NCBI GenBank assembly: GCA_024803745.1 | Contig: JANJXV010001802.1 | Location: forward strand, 1 to 64,000 | DNA: 64,000 nucleotides | Direction: 5' to 3' | DNA from: Megascapheus bottae | Taxonomy: Eukaryota > Chordata > Mammalia > Rodentia > Geomyidae | Shown: one piece after another, positions 42,331-55,640 of the stretch | Position numbering within the stretch: position 1 is the first letter of the stretch | Layout of the letters: each line of letters opens with the position of its first letter | Translations under genes and position numbers: made by a program | Notes under the pieces: generated by a model | The model's input: the letters and a program-made list of their open reading frames with translations, nothing else | Database searches by the model: none | What the model was told of the DNA's origin: nothing

Positions 42331-44849
42331 ACTCTTTGACTTCACACACCACCATTCTTTGACTTCACACAACTCCATTGTGAGTTCACACAACTCCATT
42401 CTATGACTTCACACACCTCCACTCTGACTTCACACAGCTCCATTCCATGACTTCACACACCTCCATTCTGTGCCTTCACACACCTCCCTTCTATGACTTA
42501 ACACACCTTCATTCTTAGTTCACAAACATCCATTCTATGACTTCACACACCTCCATTCTGTGACTTCACACACCTCCAATCTATGACTTCACACACCTCC
42601 ATTCTGTGACTTCACACACCTCAATTCTGTGACTTCACACACCTACATTATGACTTCACACACCTCCATTCTATGACTTCACACACCTCCATTCTATGAC
42701 TTCACAAACCTCCATTCTGTGGCTTCACACACCTCCATTCTGAGTTCACACACCTCCATTCTGTGACTTCACACACCTCCAATCTGACTTCACACAGCTC
42801 CATTCTATGACTTCATACTCCTCCATTCTGTGACTTCACACACTTCCATTCTATGACCTCACACCCCTCCATTGTGACTTCACACACCTCCATTCTATGA
42901 GTTCACACACCTCCATTCTGACTTCACACACCTCCATTCTATGACTTCACACACCTCCATTCTGACATCACACACCTCCATTTTATTATTTCATACAACT
43001 CCATTCTGACTTCACACACCTCCATTCTATGACTTCACACACCTCCATTCTGTGAGTTCACTCACCTCCATTCTGAGTTCACACACCTCCATTCTGTGAC
43101 TTCACACACCTCCAATCTGACTTCACACAGCTCCATTCTATGACTTCACAAATCTCAATTCTGTGACTTCACACACCTCCATTCTATGACGTCACACACC
43201 TCCATTGTGACTTCACACAGCTCCATTCCATGAGTTCACACACCTCCATTCTGACTTCACACACCTCCATTCTATGACTTCACACACCTCCATTCTGACT
43301 TCACACACCTCCATTCTATGACTTCACACAACTCCATTCTGACTTCACACACCTCCATTCTGTGACTTCACACACCTCCATTCCATGACTTCGCACACCT
43401 CCATTCGATGACTTCACACACCTCCATTCTATGACTTCACAAACCTTCATTCTACTTCAGAAACATCCGTTCTATGACTTCACACACCTCCATTCTATGA
43501 TTTCACAAACCTCCATTCTGTGACTTCACACACCTCCATTCTGAGTTCACACACCTCAATTCTGTGACTTCACACACCTCAATTCTGGTTTCACACACCT
43601 CCATTCTATGACTTCACACATTTCCATTCTATGACTTCACACACCTCCATTCTTTGACTTCACACACCTCCATTGTGAGTTCACACACTTCCATTCTGTG
43701 ACTTCACACACCTCCATTCTTTGACTTCACACACCTCCATTCTGTGACTTCACACACCTCCAATCTATGACTTCACACACCTCCATTCTATGAATTCACA
43801 CATCTCCATTCTGTGACTTCACAAACCTCCATTCTATGACTTCACACACCTCCATTCTATGACTTCACACACTTCCATTCTTTGACTTCACACACCACCA
43901 TTCTTTGACTTCACACAACTCCATTGTGAGTTCACACAACTCCATTCTATGACTTCACACACCTCCACTCTGACTTCACACAGCTCCATTCCATGACTTC
44001 ACACACCTCCATTCTGTGCCTTCACACACCTCCCTTCTATGACTTAACACACCTTCATTCTTACTTCACAAACATCCATTCTATTACTTCACACACCTCC
44101 ATTCTATGACCTCACACACCTCCATTGTGACTTCACACACCTCCATTCTATGAGTTCACACACCTCCATTCTGACTTCACACACCTCCATTCTTTGACTT
44201 CACACACCTCCATTCTGACATCACACACCTCCATTTTATTACTTCATACAACTCCTTTCTGACTTCACACACCTCCATTCTGTGAGTTCACTCACCTCCA
44301 TTCTGAGTTCACACACCTCCATTCTGTGAGTTCACTCACCTCCATTCTGACTTCACACAGCTCCATTCTATGACTTCACACATCTCCATTCTGTGACTTC
44401 ACACACCTAATTTCTATGACTTCACACACCTCCATTGTGACTTCACACAGCTCCATTCTATGAGTTCACACACCTCCATTCTGACTTCACACACCTCCAT
44501 TCTATGACTTCACACACCTCCATTCTGACTTCACACACCTCCATTCTATGACTTCACACAACTCCATTCTGACTTCACACACCTCCATTCTGTGACTTCA
44601 CACACCTCAATTCCATGACTTCACACACCTCTACTCTATCAGTTCACACACATCCATTCTATGAGTTCACACACCACCATTTTGACTTCACACACCTCCA
44701 TTCTATGACTTCACACACCTACATTCTTACTTCAGGAACATCCATTGTATGAATTCACCCACCTCCATTCTATGACTTCACACACCTCCATTCTATGACT
44801 TCACACACCTCCATTCTATGACTTCACACACCTCCATTCTATGACTTCA

Positions 44850-47800
44850 CACACCTCCATTCTATGACTTCACACACCTTCATTCTATGACTTCACACAC
44901 TTCCATTCTTTGACTTCATACACCTCCATTCTTTGACTTCACACATCTCCATTGTGAGTTCACACACCTCCATTCTATGACTTCACACACCTCCATTCTA
45001 TGACTTCACACTCCTCCATTCTGTGACTTCACACATCTCAATTCTGTGACTTCACACACCTACATTATGACTTCACACACCTCCATTCTATGACTTCACA
45101 CACCTCCATTCTATGACTTCACACACCTCCATTCTGTGACTTCACACACCTCCAATCTGACTTCACACAGCTCCATTCTATGACTTCACACACCTCCATT
45201 CTTTGACTTCACACACCTCCATTCTATGACTTCACACACCTCAATTGTGATTTCACACAGCTCCATTCTATGAGTTCACACACCTCCATTCTGACATAAC
45301 ACACCTCCATTCTATGACTTCACACACCTCCATTCTGACTTCACACACCTCCATTTTATGACTTCACACAACTCCATTCTGACTTCACACACCTCCATTC
45401 TGTGACTTTACACACCTCCATTCCATGACTTCCCACACCTCCATTCGATGACTTCACACACCTCCATTCTTTGACTTCACACACCTCCATTCTATGAGTT
45501 CACCCACCTCCATTTGTTATTCTACACACCACCTTTTTGACTTCACAAACCTCCATTTTGTGACTTCACACACCTTTATTGTTTGACTTCACACACCTCC
45601 ATTCTTTGACTTCAGACACCTCCATTCCATGACTTCACACACCTCCATTCTATGAGTTCACACACCTCCATTCTATGAGTTCACACACCTCCATTTTGAC
45701 TTCACACACCTCCATTCTATGATTTCACACACCTTCATTCTTACTTCAGAAACATCCATTCTATGACTTCACGCACCTCCATTCTATGACTTCACAAATC
45801 TCTGTTCTGTGACTTCACACACCTCCATTCTGAGTTCACACACCTCCATTCTCTGAGTTCACACACCTCCATTCTGTGACTTAACACACCTCCATTCTAT
45901 GACTTCACAGACCTCCATTCTGTGACTTCACACACCTTTATTGTTTGACTTCACACACCTCCATTCTGTGACTTCACACACCTCCATTGTGAGTTCACAC
46001 ACCTTCATTCTCTGAGTTCACACACCTCCATTCTGTGACATAACCCACCTCCATTCCATGACTACACAGACCTCCATTCTGTGACTTCACACACCTTTAT
46101 TGTTTCACTTCACACACCTCCATTCTATGACTTCACACAATTCCATTCTATGACTTCACACACCTCCATTCTTTGCCTTCACACACCTCCATTGTGAGTT
46201 CACACACCTCCATTCTGTGACTTCACACACCTCCATTCTGTGACTTCACACACCTCCATTCTGTGACTTCACACACCTCCATTCTATGATTTCTCACACC
46301 TCCATTCTATTAATTCACACACCTCCATTCTGTGACTTCACACAACTCCATTTTATGTCTTCCCACAGCTCCATTCTGTGACTTCACACACCTCCATTCT
46401 ATGACTTCACACACCTTCATTCTATGACTTCACACACTTCCATTCTTTGACTTCATACACCTCCATTCTTTGACTTCACACATCTCCATTGTGAGTTCAC
46501 ACACCTCCATTCTATGACTTCACACACCTCCATTCTATGACTTCACACTCCTCCATTCTGTGACTTCACACATCTCAATTCTGTGACTTCACACACCTAC
46601 ATTATGACTTCACACACCTCCATTCTATGACTTCACACACCTCCATTCTATGACTTCACACACCTCCATTCTATGACTTCACACACCTCCAATCTGACTT
46701 CACACAGCTCCATTCTATGACTTCACACACCTCCATTCTGTGACTTCACACACCTCCATTCTATGACTTCACACACCTCAATTGTGATTTCACACAGCTC
46801 CATTCTATGAGTTCACACACCTCCATTCTGACATAACACACCTCCATTCTATGACTTCACACACCTCCATTCTGACTTCACACACCTCCATTTTATGACT
46901 TCACACAACTCCATTCTGACTTCACACACCTCCATTCTGTGACTTTACACACCTCCATTCCATGACTTCCCACACCTCCATTCGATGACTTCACACACCT
47001 CCATTCTTTGACTTCACACACCTCCATTCTATGAGTTCACCCACCTCCATTTGTTATTCTACACACCACCTTTTTGACTTCACAAACCTCCATTCTGTGA
47101 CTTCACACACCTTTATTGTTTGACTTCACACACCTCCATTCTTTGACTTCAGACACCTCCATTCCATGACTTCACACACCTCCATTCTATGAGTTCACAC
47201 ACCTCCATTCTATGAGTTCACACACCTCCATTTTGACTTCACACACCTCCATTCTATGACTTCACAAATCTCTGTTCTGTGACTTCACACACCTCCATTC
47301 TGAGTTCACACACCTCCATTCTCTGAGTTCACACACCTCCATTCTGTGACTTAACACACCTCCATTCTATGACTTCACAGACCTCCATTCTGTGACTTCA
47401 CACACCTTTATTGTTTGACTTCACACACCTCCATTCTGTGACTTCACACACCTCCATTGTGAGTTCACACACCTTCATTCTCTGAGTTCACACACCTCCA
47501 TTCTGTGACATAACCCACCTCCATTCCATGACTACACAGACCTCCATTCTGTGACTTCACACACCTTTATTGTTTCACTTCACACACCTCCATTCTATGA
47601 CTTCACACAATTCCATTCTATGACTTCACACACCTCCATTCTTTGCCTTCACACACCTCCATTGTGAGTTCACACACCTCCATTCTGTGACTTCACACAC
47701 CTCCATTCTGTGACTTCACACACCTCCATTCTGTGACTTCACACACCTCCATTCTATGATTTCTCACACCTCCATTCTATTAATTCACACACCTCCATTC

Positions 47801-47856
47801 TGTGACTTCACACAACTCCATTTTATGTCTTCCCACACCTCCATTCTGTGACTTCA
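44850..47856. repeat. Tandem duplication of 1,537 bp (copy 2 shortened to 1,470 bp)
   Basis: CTTCATTCTATGACTTCACA at about 44,878 recurs at about 46,415, 1,537 bp later. CTTTGCCTTCACAC at 46,171 recurs at 47,641, 1,470 bp later. The 67-bp difference is a loss in copy 2 near 47,255, where TTCTTACTTCAGAAACATCC and its neighbours (about 45,738-45,760 in copy 1) are missing. Copy 1 spans about 44,850-46,386 and copy 2 about 46,387-47,856. Confidence 0.88.
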
Positions 47857-47949
47857 CACACCTTCATTCTGAGTTCACAAACCTCCATTCTGTGACCTAA
47901 CGCACATTCATTCTGTCACTTCACACACCTCCATTCTATGACTTCACAC

Positions 47950-50900
47950 ACCTCCATTCTATGAGTTCACACACCTCCATTCTATGACTTCACACACCTC
48001 CATTCTGTGCCTTCACACACCTCCCTTCTATGACTTAACACACCTTCATTCTTACTTCACAAACATCCATTCTATGACTTCACACACCTCCATTCTGTGA
48101 CTTCACACACCTCCAATTTTTGACTTCACACACCTCCATTCTGTGACTTCACACACCTCAATTCTGTGACTTCACACACCTACATTATGACTTCACACAC
48201 CTCCATTCTATGACTTCACACACCTCCATTCTATGACTTCACACACCTCCATTCTGTGACTTCACACACCTCCATTCTGAGTTCACACACCTCCATTCTG
48301 TGACTTCACACACCTCCAATCTGACTTCACACAGCTCCATTCTATGACTTCATACAACTCCATTCTGTGACTTCACACACCTCCATTCTATGACCTCACA
48401 CACCTCCATTGTGACTTCACACACCTCCATTCTATGAGTTCACACACCTCCATTCTGACTTCACACACCTCCATTCTTTGACTTCACACACCTCCATTCT
48501 GACATCACACACCTCCATTTTATTACTTCATACAACTCCTTTCTGACTTCACACACCTCCATTCTATGACTTCACACACCTCCATTCTGTGAGTTCACTC
48601 ACCTCCATTCTGAGTTCACACACCTCCATTCTGTGACTTAACACACCTCCAATCTGACTTCACACAGCTCCATTCTATGACTTCACACATCTCCATTCTA
48701 TGACTTCACACCCCTCCATTCTGTGAGTTCACACACCTCCATTCTATGACTTCACACACCTCCATTGTGACTTCCCACACCTGCAATCTGAGTTCACACA
48801 AGTCCGTTCTGACTTCACACACCTCCATTCTATGACTTCACACACCTCCATCCTGTGACTTCACACACCTGAATTCTGTGACTTCACACGCATCCATTAT
48901 GAATTCACACCCCTCCATTCTATGACTTCACACACCTCCATTCTATGACTTCACAAACCTAGATTCTGTGACTTCACACACCTCCATTCAGATTTCACAC
49001 ACCTCCATTCTGTGACTTCACACACCTCCATTCTGACTTGACACAGCTCCATAAAATGACTTCACACACCTCCATTCTGTGACTTCGCACACCTCCATTA
49101 TGACTTCACGGAGCTCCATTCTGACTTCACACACCTCCATTCTATGACTTCACACAACTCCATTCTGACTTCACACACCTCCATTCTGTGACTTCACACA
49201 CCTCCATTCCATGACTTCGCACACCTCCATTCGATGACTTCCCACACCTCCATTCTATGACTTCACAAACCTTCATTCTACTTCAGAAACATCCGTTCTA
49301 TGACTTCACACACCTCCATTCTGAGTTCACACACCTCAATTCTGTGACATCACACACCTCAATTCTGGTTTCACACACCTCCATTCTATGACTTCACACA
49401 TTTCCATTCTATGACTTCACACACCTCCATTCTTTGACTTCACACACCTCCATTGTGAGTTCACACACTTCCATTCTGTGACTTCACACACCTCCATTCT
49501 TTGACTTCACACACCTCCATTCTGTGACTTCACACACCTCCAATCTATGACTTCACACACCTCCATTCTATGAATTCACACATCTCCATTCTGTGACTTC
49601 ACAAACCTCCATTCTATGACTTCACACACCTCCATTCTATGACTTCACACACTTCCATTCTTTGACTTCACACACCACCATTCTTTGACTTCACACAACT
49701 CCATTGTGAGTTCACACAACTCCATTCTATGACTTCACACACCTCCATTCTGACTTCACACAGCTCCATTCCATGACTTCACACACCTCCATTCTGTGCC
49801 TTCACACACCTCCCTTCTATGACTTAACACACCTTCATTCTTACTTCACAAACATCCATTCTATGACTTCACACACCTCCATTCTGTGACTTCACACACC
49901 TCCAATCTATGAGTTCACACACCTCCATTCTGTGACTTCACACACCTCAATTCTGTGACTTCACACACCTACATTATGACTTCACACACCTCCATTCTAT
50001 GACTTCACACACCTCCATTCTATGACTTCACACACCTCCATTCTGTGACTTCACACACCTACATTCTGAGTTCATACACCTCCATTCTGTGACTTCACAC
50101 ACCTCCAATCTGACTTCACACAGCTCCATTCTATGACTTCATACAACTCCATTCTGTGACTTCACACACCTCCATTCTATGACCTCACACCCCTCCATTG
50201 TGACTTCACACACCTCCATTCTATGAGTTCACACACCTCCATTCTGACTTCACACACCTCCATTCTCTGACTTCACACACCTCCATTCTGACATCACACA
50301 CCTCCATTTTATTACTTCATACAACTCCTTTCTGACTTCACACACCTCCATTGTATGACTTCACACACCTCCATTCTGTGAGTTCACTCACCTCCATTCT
50401 GAGTTCACACACCTCCATTCTGTGACTTCACACACCTCCAATCTGACTTCACACAGCTCCATTCTATGACTTCACACATCTCCATTCTGTGACTTCACAC
50501 ACCTCCATTCTATGACTTCACACACCTCCATTCTGACTTCACACACCTCCATTCTATGAGTTCACACACCTCCATTCTGACTTCACACACCTCCATTCTA
50601 TGACTTCACACACCTCCATTCTGACTTCACACACCTCCATTCTATGACTTCACACAACTCCATTCTGACTTCACACACCTCCATTCTGTGACTTCACACA
50701 CCTCCATTCCATCACTTCACACACCTCTACTCTATCAGTTCACACACATCCATTCTATGAGTTCACACACCACCATTTTGACTTCACACACCTCCATTCT
50801 ATGACTTCACACACCTACATTCTTACTTCAGGAAGATCAATTGTATGAATTCACCCACCTCCATTCTATGACTTCACACACCTCCATTCTATGACTTCAC

Positions 50901-51220
50901 ACACCTCCATTCTATGACTTCACACACCTCCATTCTATGACTTCACACACCTTCATTCTATGACTTCACACACTTCCATTCTTTGACTTCACACACCTCC
51001 ATTCTTTGACTTCACACATCTCAATTGTGAGTTCACACACGTCCATTCTATGACTTCACACACCTCCATTCTATGACTTCACACACCTCCATTCTGTGAC
51101 TTCACACATCTCAATTCTGTGACTTCACACACCTACATTATGACTTCACACACCTCCATTCTATGACTTCACACACCTCCATTCTATGACTTCACACACC
51201 TCCATTCTATGATTTCACAC
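47950..51220. repeat. About 3,271-bp higher-order repeat, copy 1
   Basis: CTGTGCCTTCACACACCTCC at 48,005 recurs at 51,276, 3,271 bp later. The second occurrence of that variant inside the unit (49,794) recurs at 53,068, 3,274 bp later. Other shared rare variants are ACACAAGTCCGTTCTGAC (about 48,797; AAGTGCGTTC in copy 2), CACACGCATCCATTATGAATT and CCATAAAATGACTTC. The units in this copy keep regular 21/23-bp lengths, unlike copy 2. Confidence 0.9.
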
Positions 51221-54200
51221 ACCTCCATTCTATGAGTTCACACACCTCCATTCTATGACTTCACACACCTCCATTCTGTGCCTTCACACACCTCCCTTCT
51301 ATGACTTAACACACCTTCATTCTTACTTCACAAACATCCATTCTATGACTTCACACACCTCCATTCTGTGACTTCACACACCTCCAATTTTTGACTTCAC
51401 ACACCTCCATTCTGTGACTTCACACACCTCAATTCTGTGACTTCACACACCTACATTATGACTTCACACACCTCCATTCTATGACTTCACACACCTCCAT
51501 TCTATGACTTCACACACCTCCATTCTGTGACTTCACACACCTCCATTCTGAGTTCACACACCTCCATTCTGTGACTTCACACACCTCCAATCTGACTTCA
51601 CACAGCTCCATTCTATGACTTCATACAACTCCATTCTGTGACTTCACACACCTCCATTCTATGACCTCACACACCTCCATTGTGACTTCACACACCTCCA
51701 TTCTATGAGTTCACACACCTCCATTCTGACTTCACACACCTCCATTCTTTGACTTCACACACCTCCATTCTGACATCACACACCTCCATTTTATTACTTC
51801 ATACAACTCCTTTCTGACTTCACACACCTCCATTCTATGACTTCACACACCTCCATTCTGTGAGTTCACTCACCTCCATTCTGAGTTCACACACCTCCAT
51901 TCTGTGACTTCACACACCTCCAATCTGACTTCACACAGCTCCATTCTATGACTTCACACATCTCCATTCTATGACTTCACACCCCTCCATTCTGTGAGTT
52001 CACACACCTCCATTCTATGACTTCACACACCTCCATTGTGACTTCCCACACCTGCAATCTGAGTTCACACAAGTGCGTTCTGACTTCACACACCTCCATT
52101 CTATGACTTCACACACCTCCATCCTGTGACTTCACACACCTGAATTCTGTGACTTCACACGCATCCATTATGAATTCACACCCCTCCATTCTATGACTTC
52201 ACACACCTCCATTCTATGACTTCACAAACCTAGATTCTGTGACTTCACACACCTCCATTCAGATTTCACACACCTCCATTCTGTGACTTCACACACCTCC
52301 ATTCTGACTTCACACAGCTCCATAAAATGACTTCACACACCTCCATTCTGTGACTTCGCACACCTCCATTATGACTTCACGGAGCTCCATTCTGACTTCA
52401 CACACCTCCATTCTATGACTTCACACAACTCCATTCTGACTTCACACACCTCCATTCTGTGACTTCACACACCTCCATTCCATGACTTCGCACACCTCCA
52501 TTCGATGACTTCCCACACCTCCATTCTATGACTTCACAAACCTTCATTCTACTTCAGAAACATCCGTTCTATGACTTCACACACCTCCATTCTGAGTTCA
52601 CACACCTCAATTCTGTGACTTCACACACCTCAATTCTGGTTTCACACACCTCCATTCTATGACTTCACACATTTCCATTCTATGACTTCACACACCTCCA
52701 TTCTTTGACTTCACACACCTCCATTGTGAGTTCACACACTTCCATTCTGTGACTTCACACACCTCCATTCTTTGACTTCACACACCTCCATTCTGTGACT
52801 TCACACACCTACACCTCCAATCTATGACTTCACACACCTCCATTCTATGAATTCACACATCTCCATTCTGTGACTTCACAAACCTCATTCTATGACTTCA
52901 CACACCTCCATTCTATGACTTCACCACACTTCCATTCTTTGACTTCACACCACCATCTTTGACTTCACACAACTCCATTGTGAGTTCACACAACTCCATT
53001 CTATGACTTCACACACCTCCATTCTGACTTCACACAGCTCCATTCCATGACTTCACACACCTCCATTCTGTGCCTTCACACAACCTCCCTTCTATGACTT
53101 AACACACCTTCATTCTTACTTCACAAACATCCATTCTATGACTTCACACACCTCCATTCTGTGACTTCACACACCTCCAATCTATGAGTTCACACACCTC
53201 CATCTGTGACTTCACACACCTCAATTCTGTGACTTCACACACCTACATTATGACTTCACACACCTCCCATTCTATGACTTCACACACCTCCATTCTATGA
53301 CTTCACACACCTCCATTCTGTGACTTCACACACCTACATTCTGAGTTCATACACCTCCATCTGTGACTTCACACACCTCCAATCTGACTTCACACAGCTC
53401 CATTCTATGACTTCATACAACTCCATTCTGTGACTTCACACACCTCCATTCTATGACCTCACACCCTCCATTGTGACTTCACACACCTCCATTCTATGAG
53501 TTCACACACCTCCATTCTGACTTCACACACCTCCATTCTCTGACTTCACACACCTCCATTCTGACATCACACACCTCCATTTTATTACTTCATACAACTC
53601 CTTTCTGACTTCACACACCTCCATTGTATGACTTCACACACCTCCATTCTGTGAGTTCACTCACCTCCATTCTGAGTTCACACACCTCCATTCTGTGACT
53701 TCACACACCTCCAATCTGACTTCACACAGCTCCATTCTATGACTTCACACATCTCCATTCTGTGACTTCACACACCTCCATTCTATGACTTCACACACCT
53801 CCATTCTGACTTCACACACCTCCATTCTATGAGTTCACACACCTCCATTCTGACTTCACACACCTCCATTCTATGACTTCACACACCTCCATTCTGACTT
53901 CACACACCTCCATTCTATGACTTCACACAACTCCATTCTGACTTCACACACCTCCATTCTGTGACTTCACACACCTCATTCCATCACTTCACACACCTCT
54001 ACTCTATCAGTTCACACACATCCATTCTATGAGTTCACACACCACCATTTTGACTACACACACCTCCATTCTATGACTTCACACACCTACATTCTTACTT
54101 CAGGAGATCAATTGTATGAATTCACCCACCTCCATTCTATGACTTCACACACCTCCATTCTATGACTTCACACACCTCCATTCTATGACTTCACACACCT

Positions 54201-54490
54201 CCATTCTATGACTTCACACACCTTCATTCTATGACTTCACACACTTCCATTCTTGACTTCACACACCTCCATTCTTTGACTTCACACATCTCAATTGTGA
54301 GTTCACACACGTCCATTCTATGACTTCACACACCTCCATTCTATGACTTCACACACCTCCATCTGTGACTTCACACATCTCAATTCTGTGACTTCACACA
54401 CCTACATTATGACTTCACACACCTCCATTCTATGACTTCACACACTCCATTCTATGACTTCACACACCTCCATTCTCGTGACTTCACACA
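51221..54490. repeat. About 3,271-bp higher-order repeat, copy 2, with many single-base indels
   Basis: This is the direct repeat of 47,950-51,220. Up to about 52,800 it matches base for base apart from rare substitutions. Beyond that, single-base losses and gains become frequent: AACCTCATTC near 52,883, CTTCACCACACTTCC near 52,920, CACCATCTTTGAC near 52,953, ACAACCTCCC near 53,080, CTCCATCTGTG near 53,199 and 53,358, CACCTCCCATTC near 53,264. The partner positions in copy 1 have regular units. I treat this as probable residual sequencing error superimposed on a real duplication. Confidence 0.85.
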
Positions 54491-55640
54491 CCTCCAATCT
54501 GACTTCACACAGCTCCATTCTATGACTTCACACACCTCCATTCTGTGACTTCACACACCTCCATTCTATGACTTCACACACCTCGATTGTGATTTCACAC
54601 ACCTCCATTCTATGAGTTCACACACCTCCATTCTGACATAACACACCTCCATTCTATGACTTCAAACACTCCATTCTGACTTCACACACCTCCATTTTAT
54701 GACTTCACACAACTCCATTCTGACTTCACACACCTCCATTCTGTGACTTTACACACCTCCATTCCATGACTTCCCACACCTCCATTCGATGACTTCACAC
54801 ACCTCCATCTTTGACTTCACACACCTCCATTCTATGAGTTCACCCACCTCCATTTGTGATTCTACACACCACATTTTTGACTTCACAAACCTCCATTCTG
54901 TGACTTCACACACCTTTATTGTTTGACTTCACACACCTCCATTTCTTTGACTTCAGACACCTCCATTCCCATGACTTCACACACCTCCATTCTATGAGTT
55001 CACACACCTCCATTCTATGAGTTCACACACCTCCATTTTGACTTCACACACCTCCATTCTATGATTTCACACAACTTCATTCTTACTTCAGAAACATCCA
55101 TTCTATGACTTCACACACCTCCATTCTATGACTTCACAAATCTCTGTTCTGTGACTTCACACACCTCCATTCTGAGTTCACACACCTCCATTCTCTGAGT
55201 CACACACCTCCATTCTGTGACTTAACACACCTCCATTCTATGACTTCACAGACCTCAATTCTGTGACTTCACACACCTTTATTGTTTGACTTCACACACC
55301 TCCATTCTGTGACTTCACACACCTCCATTGTGAGTTCACACACCTTCATTCTCTGAGTTCACACACCTCCATTCTGTGACTTCACACACCTCCATTCTAT
55401 GATTTCTCACACCTCCATTCTATTAATTCACACACCTCCATTCTGTGACTTCACACAACTCCATTTTATGTCTTCCCACACCTCCATTCTGTGACTTCAC
55501 ACACCTCCATTCTGAGTTCACAAACCTCCATTCTGTGACCTAAAGCACCTTCATTCTGTGACTTCACACACCTCCATTCTATGACTTGACACACCTCCAT
55601 TCTATGAGTTCACACACCTCCATTCTATGACTTCACACAC
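54491..55640. repeat. Repeat segment related to 46.7-47.95 kb and to 1.8-2.3 kb
   Basis: The order of variants (CCTCGATTGTGATTTCAC, TCTGACATAACACACC, CCCACACCTCCATTCGATGA, TTTATTGTTTGACTTC, TTCTATTAATTCACAC, TTTTATGTCTTCCCAC) follows that of the 1,470-bp duplication upstream. CCTCGATTGTGATTTCAC also matches about 1,933 in L. Irregular units continue here, for example CATTTCTTTGAC near 54,941, CATTCCCATGAC near 54,965 and CTGAGTCACAC near 55,196. Confidence 0.75.
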
